Part shown: positions 21,232 to 29,267 of the stretch, piece by piece
Layout of the letters: each line of letters starts with the position of its first letter
How positions within the stretch are numbered: the first letter of the stretch is position 1
Virus record (IMG/VR): IMGVR_UViG_3300006080_000003
Span: 1-49,366 of that record
Source of the DNA: a virus
Strand: one strand, 5' to 3'
Length of the DNA: 49,366 nucleotides
Made by a program: the position numbers and the translations under genes
The notes under the pieces: generated by a model
Database searches by the model: none
The model's input: the letters and a program-made list of their open reading frames with translations, nothing else
Told to the model about the DNA's origin: nothing

Positions 21232-22376
21232 GATATAACCAAATTAAAATAAGCGAAACCGAAGATGCTTTAGGTGCTGAAAAACTACCAACTAATCCTG
21301 TAAATTGGATGAAAAGTAATATGGGGAAAACGGCTGATGATATGGCTGATGTTTTCAATATCTTTGGACGCGCCAAGCGCAGAGACAGCGAATACAAATA
21401 CAACCCACCTGGCCCCAATGTGCCTACATTCAAGGAAATAAAAGCCTGGCATTTGGATGGTAAAGACAACTACAAATCAATACCAGATTGGCTCAAGAAA
21501 GAAGAGTGGCACGACATACATGGATTTAACTTTTCCGGTACATCAGAAGAGGCAGACTTATTAAGAAAGGGAATAGAGGACCAGGCTAAAGTTTGGAATG
21601 TTCCACCGAGAGCATTTACAAATAATCAGACAAATCTAATTACGTCTGGCTCAGGTAAACCAAAAAAAGCAAGTGATGGGTTTGGTAAAGACCAAATCAC
21701 ACTAGGATCACAAAAACCAGGATATACAAAAGATATGCCGTTCATGTCCCAAATAGATTTAGGGCAAGTTACTCCTGAATACATGAAGCACACATTCCCA
21801 CATGAATGGGCGCATCATTTAAGTATGAACATAGCCGCAGTTGATGAAAAAGGCGGCGTTCGATATGGAAACAAAGACAGACGCCTTGTACAATTTACAA
21901 GTCCTGAAAATTATATTACAGGTTTTGGTATTGGTGCTAATGCTACTCGTGAATATTTAAATATTTTAGATAGATCAAGAGGACAAGATGGTATAGTTAA
22001 TGCGGATGAGGTAAGAGGTAAACTATTTAATCAATTTATGGCAAGTGATTCAAATAAACAGCGGCCTGAATTAAAGAAAGCAACAGCCTTGATGACTAGT
22101 TTTATTTTATCTGACAATCATTTATTATACGCGGCAGAAACCAGTAAAAATGATTGGCCAAAACAATACAGGTACCATCCTGAAGAACAATTCGCAAGAG
22201 CACTTGCTGAATATTCTCGCTTACAGGCGCTTCCACCTGAGGAAAGATTCAAAGGAAAGACTAAGATTAACAAAGATACATATGATGCCATACAGTACTG
22301 GTCTGATACTAAGAAAGTAATCAACGGTAATACTATTGCTAAAAACAGAACAACAAATAATAATAAACTAGCATAG
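21228..22376 (+). CDS. Putative capsid-targeted zinc metallopeptidase 2, 382 aa
   Basis: Paralogue of the preceding gene. MRYNQIKISE then T is the leader-like start (ISE at 8-10). It shares a PPRA segment (residues 126-129), the catalytic HEWAHHLSMN (192 onward), an AAVDEKGG segment and HPEEQFARALAEY near residue 325. Start overlaps the previous stop (ATGA), so the two are co-translated. Shorter because the Pro/Thr linker is missing. No signal peptide, so action in the cytoplasm after injection is the simplest model. Confidence 0.8.
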   Translation: MRYNQIKISETEDALGAEKLPTNPVNWMKSNMGKTADDMADVFNIFGRAKRRDSEYKYNPPGPNVPTFKEIKAWHLDGKDNYKSIPDWLKKEEWHDIHGFNFSGTSEEADLLRKGIEDQAKVWNVPPRAFTNNQTNLITSGSGKPKKASDGFGKDQITLGSQKPGYTKDMPFMSQIDLGQVTPEYMKHTFPHEWAHHLSMNIAAVDEKGGVRYGNKDRRLVQFTSPENYITGFGIGANATREYLNILDRSRGQDGIVNADEVRGKLFNQFMASDSNKQRPELKKATALMTSFILSDNHLLYAAETSKNDWPKQYRYHPEEQFARALAEYSRLQALPPEERFKGKTKINKDTYDAIQYWSDTKKVINGNTIAKNRTTNNNKLA

Positions 22377-22379
22377 ATC

Positions 22380-22408
22380 TTGACATTGCATGAGAAATCA
22401 TGTATACT
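22380..22408 (+). promoter_or_regulatory. Sigma70-type promoter for tctA
   Basis: TTGACA (22380-22385), 17-bp spacer, TATACT (22403-22408). Lacks the spacer palindrome of the early family, so regulation may differ. Confidence 0.8.
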
Positions 22409-22439
22409 ATAACTTGTATTAACTAACATGTAATAAACT

Positions 22440-23921
22440 ATGGGTATGGAATATATGGGGATACTCCTATTGGGAGTAGTGTACGGGTTTTTTGTAGGAT
22501 TAATACCAGTAGCCGGCGCAACCGTCGGACTAATTGCAGTTTACTCATTCGTTGGATACTTTGAAGATCCATATATGTTAGTAGCATTTACCACTGCCAT
22601 AGTAGTAACCAGTAGTATTGGAGATACATTCTGTGGTGTTGTTATGAATGTACCAGGTGCCGGTGGCGCCGCTGCTACCATGATCGATGGGTTCCCTATG
22701 AGTCGCAAGGGAGAAGCAGCCAGAGCATTATCCGCGGCAATCAGTACAAGTTGGGTTAACGGCTTGATATGGGGCCTACTAGTATTTCTATTCTTACCGT
22801 ACTATACTAAAATTATATTATACTTTGGTGTAAAAGAGATGTTTGCCTTTTTAATATTTGCTATGGCATCAGTAGTCTTTATTAGTAGTAAGTATTATAT
22901 TCGAGGATTCCTAGCATTAATACTTGGAGTTATGGTAGGACACATAGGCGTAGACCCGACAACAAATGCAGCTAGGTGGACAACGATTGAAATTGATGGC
23001 GTTACTTTATTTGATTGGGAATATTTGGGCGGCGGATTCGAGATGATGATGATTCCAATCATGGCTGGTGTCCTTGCGTTCCCTGATCTACTGAGGGCAT
23101 ATAGGCTCCGATCAGAAAAGATAGAGCTAGACGACGCAGTGATAAAATCACAATTGATTCAAGGAGTAAAAGATTCATGGAAGTATAAATGGGATGGCCT
23201 ACGTGGTGGATTCATTGGTGGATTCATTGGACTAATCCCAGGAATAGGTGGTAACATTGCTGATTGGTTCGCGTATAGTCAAACAGTATCTGCCACTAAG
23301 AATGACGACGAGAAGATAGGCAAAGGCCATGTGCGTGGCGTGATTGGATGTGAAGGTGCCAATAATGCACAAAAGGCAACAAGCTATGTTCCAACAGTAT
23401 TGTTTGGTATTCCAGGCGCCCCGTTTGAAGTGATAGTCATGGGACTGTTGATGTATGTTGGATTAGAATTAGGGACTCCAACAGTACTAGCAGACACAAA
23501 ATTCTTTGATGTGTTATTATCTAGTTACATGTGGTCACTGTTTATCATCTTACCAATAGCATATATGTTTATCAAGTATGCAGTTAAAATTACAACCATT
23601 CCGTTTCAATATTACTTCTGGCCAATTATGGCAACACTCGTATGGTCGGCCCAAATGTATTCTGGTACCATAGATGATTATATATTTTTCGCACTGTGCT
23701 GTGTTATTGGATTGCTTCTAAAATATATAAAATTTAGTCGCATTAGCTTCTTAATTGGATTTATACTAAGTGCTAGACTAGAGAAGAGCTACACGCAATT
23801 CACTGGATTGTATGAATGGTCTGACTTGTTAGAAACATTACCTGCAATCTTTATTGGAATGGCAATAGCTACTAGCATCTGGGGAATCTTTTATAATAAA
23901 GCTAGAATTGACTTCGTATAA
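22440..23921 (+). CDS. tctA: Tripartite tricarboxylate transporter, large membrane subunit TctA
   Basis: TctA is the 12-span permease of TTT carboxylate uptake systems. Typical features are present: near-full length (493 aa), many membrane helices, an early block VVMNVPGAGGAAATMIDGFP (residues about 70-89) and a repeat-like GFIGLIPGIGGNIADW in the second half. It works with a small membrane subunit (TctB), absent here, and a binding protein (TctC at 24223). Transcribed from its own sigma70-type promoter; no clear ribosome site. Likely host-derived and meant to raise carboxylate import during infection. Confidence 0.9.
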   Translation: MGMEYMGILLLGVVYGFFVGLIPVAGATVGLIAVYSFVGYFEDPYMLVAFTTAIVVTSSIGDTFCGVVMNVPGAGGAAATMIDGFPMSRKGEAARALSAAISTSWVNGLIWGLLVFLFLPYYTKIILYFGVKEMFAFLIFAMASVVFISSKYYIRGFLALILGVMVGHIGVDPTTNAARWTTIEIDGVTLFDWEYLGGGFEMMMIPIMAGVLAFPDLLRAYRLRSEKIELDDAVIKSQLIQGVKDSWKYKWDGLRGGFIGGFIGLIPGIGGNIADWFAYSQTVSATKNDDEKIGKGHVRGVIGCEGANNAQKATSYVPTVLFGIPGAPFEVIVMGLLMYVGLELGTPTVLADTKFFDVLLSSYMWSLFIILPIAYMFIKYAVKITTIPFQYYFWPIMATLVWSAQMYSGTIDDYIFFALCCVIGLLLKYIKFSRISFLIGFILSARLEKSYTQFTGLYEWSDLLETLPAIFIGMAIATSIWGIFYNKARIDFV

Positions 23922-23924
23922 CAC

Positions 23925-23953
23925 TTGACAAATAATAGGAACTGTAATATAAT
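23925..23953 (+). promoter_or_regulatory. Sigma70-type promoter with leaderless spacing
   Basis: TTGACA (23925-23930), 17-bp spacer, TATAAT (23948-23953), then 6 nt to the rubredoxin ATG. Confidence 0.8.
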
Positions 23954-23959
23954 TAACTT

Positions 23960-24145
23960 ATGAATAAAACAAATAAAGAATATAAAAAACTTATCTGCCG
24001 TATATGCGGTTGGATATATGATGAAGAACTTGGATCGCCTACTGAAGGTATTGATCCAGGCACCCGGTGGGAAGATGTTCCGGAAGACTGGACCTGTCCA
24101 GTCTGTAATGTTCCCAAAAGACAGTTTGATATGATCGATCTGTAA
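23960..24145 (+). CDS. Rubredoxin
   Basis: Small one-electron carrier with one iron held by four cysteines. CRICG (residues 13-17) and CPVC (46-49) give the CxxCG...CPxC ligand set, and WIYDEELGSPTEGIDPGTRW is the standard rubredoxin core. At 61 aa it is full length with an 11-residue N-terminal extension. Likely leaderless mRNA. It lies between tctA and tctC without obvious transporter function; it might feed electrons to phage-modified host metabolism or oxygenase-type enzymes. Partner unknown. Confidence 0.93.
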   Translation: MNKTNKEYKKLICRICGWIYDEELGSPTEGIDPGTRWEDVPEDWTCPVCNVPKRQFDMIDL

Positions 24146-24179
24146 TGATGTAAAATCACCAATTTATAGTATTCTGTAC

Positions 24180-24187
24180 TATAAATA
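24180..24187 (+). promoter_or_regulatory. T4-type late promoter for tctC
   Basis: Exact TATAAATA 35 nt before the tctC start. Confidence 0.7.
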
Positions 24188-24222
24188 AAGACTAGAAGTA
24201 ACAACAACAACAAGGAGAAAGA

Positions 24223-25356
24223 ATGCGAAATCTTAAAAAGGCAGTTGCGGCAGTATTAATGGGAAGTGTTATGACAGCAGCGATTGCTGATTATACCTTT
24301 ATTGTACCACAGAAGCCAGGTTCTGGCACGTCTGTATGGACATCGATTGTAGCAAAAGAGTTAGAACCTCATTTAGGTGAAAAAATTAGAATCCAACATA
24401 TTCCAGGAGCAAACGATATTCCAGGTTTTAATAAATTTCACACTGATTTGAGATTTGATGACAAGACAGTAATGGTATCACATGGCGGCAACGGCGTGAG
24501 TTACTTAGTAGATGATGTTAAGTACGACTACTATCAGTATGATCCAATTGGTATGATGAATCTAACGATTATTAACGGACATCAAGCAGGATTTAATCCA
24601 TATACAGATGAAATTAAATTCTCGGCTGGTTCTGGTATGAATCCAGACATGATGGCACACATCTTATTAAAGGGTGGAGCAAATCTAACAATGGCAGAAG
24701 CTAAAGAGATTTTTGCTAATGAATACAAATACATTGGCGGCATGAGTGGCGGTGAACGACGTCTTAGCTATCAACGTGGTGAATTAAATGTAACTCGTGA
24801 GTCTACAGCGGCGTACAACAAGTACTACACTGGCAAAGATTACTCTAAAGTATGGTTCTCACAAGGTGTATTTAACTTAGAGTCTGGTGAGATCGACGCA
24901 GATCCTAACTGGCCAAACCAATCAATCCATGAGGTTTTTGAACAAGTCCACGGTGTTGCACCAAGCGGTGAGTTCTGGGAAGCTTTTGAATTAGTACGTA
25001 ACTTCCGTGATGTGATGCAAAAAGCGTTATGGGTGAACAAGGACAATCCAAATACTCCTAAGTTAGTTGCGGCATTCAAAGCAATGGCAGCAGATCCTAA
25101 ATCAATGGAGAAGATTTATGTGAAAACTGGCAAGTACGATTGGATTATTGGTGACGACATGGTTTCAGCTTTAGATACATTAAAAGCACAAATCAACCCA
25201 ACAACCCTATCTAACTTAGTTGGATTCCTACAAGCAACTGGTAAGGCAGCAATCTACAAAGAAGCATTAGCAGGTGCTCCGGCCCCAACTGTTATATCTG
25301 GAGATAAAAAATCAGAAAAATCAGAAGGTAACTTTTTTGATAAGTGGTTTAACTAA
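24223..25356 (+). CDS. tctC: TctC-like periplasmic substrate-binding protein
   Basis: Signal peptide MRNLKKAVAAVLMGSVMTAA with cleavage near IAD, then the TTT binding-protein signature: QKPGSGTSVWTSIVAKELEP and IRIQHIPGAND (residues 29-66). It would bind a carboxylate in the periplasm and pass it to TctA. At 377 aa it is longer than the usual 320 or so, with a lysine-rich tail. Strong ribosome site (AAGGAGAAAG). Late promoter upstream and perfect terminator after. Timing thus seems to differ from tctA. Confidence 0.88.
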   Translation: MRNLKKAVAAVLMGSVMTAAIADYTFIVPQKPGSGTSVWTSIVAKELEPHLGEKIRIQHIPGANDIPGFNKFHTDLRFDDKTVMVSHGGNGVSYLVDDVKYDYYQYDPIGMMNLTIINGHQAGFNPYTDEIKFSAGSGMNPDMMAHILLKGGANLTMAEAKEIFANEYKYIGGMSGGERRLSYQRGELNVTRESTAAYNKYYTGKDYSKVWFSQGVFNLESGEIDADPNWPNQSIHEVFEQVHGVAPSGEFWEAFELVRNFRDVMQKALWVNKDNPNTPKLVAAFKAMAADPKSMEKIYVKTGKYDWIIGDDMVSALDTLKAQINPTTLSNLVGFLQATGKAAIYKEALAGAPAPTVISGDKKSEKSEGNFFDKWFN

Positions 25357-25375
25357 AGATTAGTTAAGTAGTATA

Positions 25376-25401
25376 AAAAGGGAGCAATTGCTCCCTTTTT
25401 T
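25376..25401. terminator. Bidirectional Rho-independent terminator
   Basis: Perfect palindrome GGGAGCAATTGCTCCC (25380-25395) flanked by A and T runs, between converging tctC and radical SAM genes. Confidence 0.92.
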
Positions 25402-25408
25402 ATTGACT

Positions 25409-26644
25409 TTATACCGTGGATAATCCTATTTTAGATTTATCTGGTTTTTTACAATGGATGTGGCACGTTGATATCATATCAAAACCATTCATAAGTTTAT
25501 TATATCCAGGTCCAGATACTATTTCTTCTAATGTATGATCTTTTATATTCATGGACTTCATGTCTGATTCAGTTAGATTTAATTCTTTTATTGTTCTTGC
25601 ACAGTGTGATCGAACAAAACAACATGGCCAATAAGTACCATCACTTCCTACGAAACTCGTCCAGGATTTATCATTCATACACTGTGGAACTATATGTGGC
25701 GTTTCAAATAATTGTGATGGTTTAGGCTCGGCTGTCAAACTCTTGCTGTTATTGAATGTTATTTGTTTTGTAACTTTATCGTTTTTAGATACTTTGATAG
25801 TATCCTTCTTGCCCTTTTTTCCTACTATTACTTGTTCAACGTACATTGGTAATACCGATGATCCTGAAGAAGACAACCTTACCCCTTTAGTTCGCTTTAT
25901 GGCGATATGTAGTTCAGGTAATTGTCGGCTGTTTTCAGACTGCATATCTAAACTATATTTGTATTCTTCAAGTAGTGCTAGGTTTTCTTCGAATTCTGAA
26001 GTGGCAATTATCATTTCTTTTGGACCGCGACAAGTATGGATTAAAGTAAATGAATCAATACCTAATGATATAGCTGTATCATAGGCTAACTTTAGATGAT
26101 CAAAGGAACTATTATATTTGAATACTATGTATTTCCATGTCACTTTGTAGTTGCGAGGTACAGGTTGTGTCATGATTTCCATCCCCATACTTATAGATTT
26201 CCAATCACCGTTTACTCTATACGTGTGGAAATTTTCCGGGGTTCCATCTATACTGAATACAAATTGCCTACTAAAATTATTATCAGTAACCTTGTTCATG
26301 GCTCGACTTATCTCCTGCCACTTTTCTTGTTTTACATAACTACCATTAGTATCGATTGTTAGTGTTCCTCCAACTGATCCTGCCGTAGTTAATGACTCGA
26401 CGCATTTTTCTATAATTAAAGGTATGTCTGGATGATAAATGCTATCACCAAACGATCCACATATTATTATTGCATTAAGACTATTGTTATTGAGAAATGC
26501 AATTACATCATCAGTATCTATGTTACCGTGATTCCATTCTATCTCAGAATCTGCTAATTCAACCCGAGGACAACTCGGACACTCAATTGTACAATGACTG
26601 GACAACTCTAACTCTATTCGATTATTTAATGGGAATGATATCAT
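25409..26644 (-). CDS. Radical SAM protein, paralogue 1, 411 aa
   Basis: The CxxxCxxC cluster motif is Cys18, Cys22, Cys25 (CTIECPSC), which binds the 4Fe-4S cluster that cleaves SAM. A GGTLTIDTNGS strand and FSIDGTPENFHTYRVNG follow as in the radical SAM barrel. The C-terminal WPCCFVRSHC and CHIHCKK could hold a second, SPASM-like cluster. It overlaps nothing but starts 2 nt after the stop of its paralogue, without a ribosome site, so translation is coupled. Substrate unknown. Confidence 0.85.
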   Translation of the reverse strand: MISFPLNNRIELELSSHCTIECPSCPRVELADSEIEWNHGNIDTDDVIAFLNNNSLNAIIICGSFGDSIYHPDIPLIIEKCVESLTTAGSVGGTLTIDTNGSYVKQEKWQEISRAMNKVTDNNFSRQFVFSIDGTPENFHTYRVNGDWKSISMGMEIMTQPVPRNYKVTWKYIVFKYNSSFDHLKLAYDTAISLGIDSFTLIHTCRGPKEMIIATSEFEENLALLEEYKYSLDMQSENSRQLPELHIAIKRTKGVRLSSSGSSVLPMYVEQVIVGKKGKKDTIKVSKNDKVTKQITFNNSKSLTAEPKPSQLFETPHIVPQCMNDKSWTSFVGSDGTYWPCCFVRSHCARTIKELNLTESDMKSMNIKDHTLEEIVSGPGYNKLMNGFDMISTCHIHCKKPDKSKIGLSTV

Positions 26645-26645
26645 A

Positions 26646-27851
26646 TCAATGTTCTACCGTAACTAAATCTATTTTAGATTTATCTGTTTTCTTACAATGA
26701 TGTCTACATGTATCAACTTTATCAAACCCATTTATAATTTTAGCATATCCAGGCCCAGCTACTATTTCTTCTGCAGTATAATTTTTAATGTTCATAGATT
26801 CTAAATCAGACGATGACAGGTTTAATTCTTTTATTATTTTAGTGTCAGATGACCGCATGAAACAACACGGCCAAAACGTACCATCGCTCGATATAAAGTT
26901 CATCCATGTTTCCACATTAATGCATAAAGGTAGTGTATGTTCTGTTTCAAAAACTTCTCGAGCCGGCCGAGGCTGATTAGTAAATGTAACCATAGAGTTT
27001 TTAGTGTTATCAAATTTTATTATTTTTTGTAATGCCTTAGGACTATCAAATTTTATATTCTTTTTAAAAGTTTCTTCTCCAGCGGCGTCGAACCTTCTAG
27101 TTCTTGGGTGGATCTGAATATGTAACTTCGGAAGTACTCCAGAGTTAGCACCTAATTCGGCACGTAGATCAGCTGTGTATTCCTCAAGCAGTACTAGGTT
27201 TTCTTCGAATTCTGAAGCTTTGATTAACATTTCTTTTGGACCACGGCCGGTGTGCACCAAAATAAATTGATCAATTCCTAATACCCTAGCATTATCATAT
27301 GCCATCTTTAAGTCGTGAAATGAACTATTGTACTTAAATATTATATATTTCCATCCCACTATATATTTCCTTCGAATCGGCTGCAGCATAGTACTAATGC
27401 CCATACGTATAGAGTTCCAATCACCGTTTACTCTATATGTTGTAAAATTATTAGGAGGACCGTCTATACTAAATGTCATTCTTACTCGACTTCTTCTATC
27501 ATTTCCGGAGTTAAGAGCATAACTTATTTTTTGCCATTTTTCTCGTGTTACATAACTACCATTAGTGTCGATAGTCAGATTTCCCGATAATTTTTCTAAT
27601 GAAGCTATACTCTTTTCTATAATTAAATCAACTACTGGATGATATATACTATCACCAAACGTACCACCAATCACAATTGCAGCATAATCAGTATTACCTA
27701 AAAAGTTAAGCAAATCGCTAGTGTCTATGTTACCATGATTCCAACTAAGTTCACTTTCCTTCATTGTCACTCTAGGACAGCCTGGACATTCAATAGTACA
27801 GTTACTAGATAATTCTAATTCTAATCGATTGTTTAGTGGGAAGGATACCAT
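26646..27851 (-). CDS. Radical SAM protein, paralogue 2, 401 aa
   Basis: Close paralogue of the gene at 25409, with the same Cys18, Cys22, Cys25 motif (CTIECPGC), LTIDTNGSYVTREKW and FSIDGPPNNFTTYRVNGDW, and C-terminal WPCCFMRSS and CRHHCKK. They differ most in residues about 230-300, a likely substrate-facing segment. Its ATG is 5 nt from a leftward late box, so its mRNA is probably leaderless. The pair is transcribed leftward from a compact divergent promoter region at 27857-27893. Confidence 0.85.
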   Translation of the reverse strand: MVSFPLNNRLELELSSNCTIECPGCPRVTMKESELSWNHGNIDTSDLLNFLGNTDYAAIVIGGTFGDSIYHPVVDLIIEKSIASLEKLSGNLTIDTNGSYVTREKWQKISYALNSGNDRRSRVRMTFSIDGPPNNFTTYRVNGDWNSIRMGISTMLQPIRRKYIVGWKYIIFKYNSSFHDLKMAYDNARVLGIDQFILVHTGRGPKEMLIKASEFEENLVLLEEYTADLRAELGANSGVLPKLHIQIHPRTRRFDAAGEETFKKNIKFDSPKALQKIIKFDNTKNSMVTFTNQPRPAREVFETEHTLPLCINVETWMNFISSDGTFWPCCFMRSSDTKIIKELNLSSSDLESMNIKNYTAEEIVAGPGYAKIINGFDKVDTCRHHCKKTDKSKIDLVTVEH

Positions 27852-27856
27852 ATTAT

Positions 27857-27863
27857 TATTTAT
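27857..27863 (-). promoter_or_regulatory. Late promoter, leftward, leaderless spacing
   Basis: ATAAATA on the minus strand, 5 nt from the ATG at 27851. Confidence 0.6.
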
Positions 27864-27864
27864 G

Positions 27865-27893
27865 TTGACATATATTATATAATGCTGTATAAT
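27865..27893 (+). promoter_or_regulatory. Sigma70-type promoter with leaderless spacing
   Basis: TTGACA (27865-27870), 17-bp spacer, TATAAT (27888-27893), then 7 nt and ATG 27901. Divergent from the late promoter beside it. Confidence 0.8.
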
Positions 27894-27900
27894 GTATAGT

Positions 27901-28524
27901 ATGAAGCAACTGTTAATTATAACTGGACCACAGGGTGCAGGAAATCATGTCTTTAGTAAGATTTTATCATTACACGAAAGTGTATACGGTTGGAACAGTC
28001 TGAATGAAACATATTGGGAAGGACATCACGACGAACCATTCTCTAGTATGTGGAAGAATCCAGACGAAGCCCATACCTTTGATTGGGAACAAAGTGATTA
28101 CTATGTAACTAGCATTAGTTGTCCGTACATAAAGAATAAGGTACCACACATTCCAAATTATTCAGAATTCATCCGCAATGTCAACAGGCATTGTGAAGTA
28201 AGTATAGCTGTGATAGGTAGAGATCAAAATATTTTAACACAACAACAAGCTAGATTACGTGGAGAGACAACCACACATATGATGATATCAGAGGTTGACA
28301 AATTGAATAAAGACAATAACTTACATTTTTTAAGTCAAGAGTTATTGTATCTATATAAACATAATTACCTCGAGGAATTAAATCGACAACTACCTATACC
28401 GGTAGAGTACGAATCACCAGATATTTCTGACATACTGGAAGTAGATGCCAATGAAAAATATATACAATTCATTGACACTCATTGGTTAGATAAAGAAGTA
28501 CATCGGGTTATTAAAGACAGCTAA
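27901..28524 (+). CDS. P-loop NTPase or sulfotransferase-like protein, 207 aa
   Basis: MKQLLIITGPQGAGNHVFSK shows a phosphate-binding loop GPQGAGNH at residues 9-16. YVTSISCPYIK and AVIGRDQNILTQQQAR are conserved-looking blocks known to me from similar T4-like marine phage proteins. The start at 27901 is chosen over the ATG at 27892 because the latter lies in the -10 box. Likely leaderless. It may be a kinase or sulfotransferase acting with the neighbouring glycosyltransferase and methyltransferase. Confidence 0.7.
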   Translation: MKQLLIITGPQGAGNHVFSKILSLHESVYGWNSLNETYWEGHHDEPFSSMWKNPDEAHTFDWEQSDYYVTSISCPYIKNKVPHIPNYSEFIRNVNRHCEVSIAVIGRDQNILTQQQARLRGETTTHMMISEVDKLNKDNNLHFLSQELLYLYKHNYLEELNRQLPIPVEYESPDISDILEVDANEKYIQFIDTHWLDKEVHRVIKDS

Positions 28525-28550
28525 AACCGCAATACATATGAATATTAGAA

Positions 28551-28557
28551 ATAAATA
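28551..28557 (+). promoter_or_regulatory. Late promoter, leaderless spacing
   Basis: ATAAATA 5 nt before the ATG at 28563. Confidence 0.55.
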
Positions 28558-28562
28558 GTAGT

Positions 28563-29267
28563 ATGCTAGATACAGTGATGATAACTTTCGGTGAGCCAGA
28601 TGCCGATGAAAACTTTGAGATCTTAAAACAAAAGGCACCGAACGCTAAAAGAGTTGATGGTGTAGTTGGGCTACTCAAAGCACACCAGGCCGCCGCAGAA
28701 GAAGCAAATACTAACTATTTTTATGTGGTCGACGCTGATGCGGTGATCAGTGAGAATTTTGGTTTTAGCTTTTCTCCTGATGCACGCAGAGAAGCATATC
28801 CTGGTGTCAAGGAAACAGAATGTGTGTTCACATATCGTAGTCATAATCCAATTAATGATTTGTTATATGGATATGGCGCTGTAAAGTTATTCCCGAGAAA
28901 GGAATTACTGGCCTGTAAGGATTTTAAAGTAGATATGACTACTAGTATTGGCTGTAAGTTTAAACCATTATATGAAATTTCTAATATCACACAGTTTAAC
29001 ACCGATCCATATAACACTTGGCGCAGTGCGTTTCGTGAATGTGCTAAATTATCGTCTAATATCATTGACAATAGTATACAGGTAGATGACGCATATAGAT
29101 TAGATATATGGTGTACTCGCGGCGAAGATCGTAGATATGGTGAATATGCTTTATTAGGTGCACAGCAAGGCAAGGAGTTTGGAATGCATTATAAAAATGA
29201 TCTCGATTCATTACAGAAAATAAATGATTGGGATTGGTTACGAGGGACATTCAATGAGTCACTCTAA
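28563..29267 (+). CDS. GT-A-type glycosyltransferase-like protein, 234 aa
   Basis: YFYVVDADAVI (residues about 52-62) carries a DxD-type metal and nucleotide-sugar site, and a later NPINDLLYGYGAVKLFPRK block is typical of a phage glycosyltransferase family known to me from T4-like marine phages. A short enzyme with only the catalytic domain. Overlaps the next gene by 14 nt. Acceptor could be DNA, a virion protein or host surface glycan. Confidence 0.75.
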   Translation: MLDTVMITFGEPDADENFEILKQKAPNAKRVDGVVGLLKAHQAAAEEANTNYFYVVDADAVISENFGFSFSPDARREAYPGVKETECVFTYRSHNPINDLLYGYGAVKLFPRKELLACKDFKVDMTTSIGCKFKPLYEISNITQFNTDPYNTWRSAFRECAKLSSNIIDNSIQVDDAYRLDIWCTRGEDRRYGEYALLGAQQGKEFGMHYKNDLDSLQKINDWDWLRGTFNESL

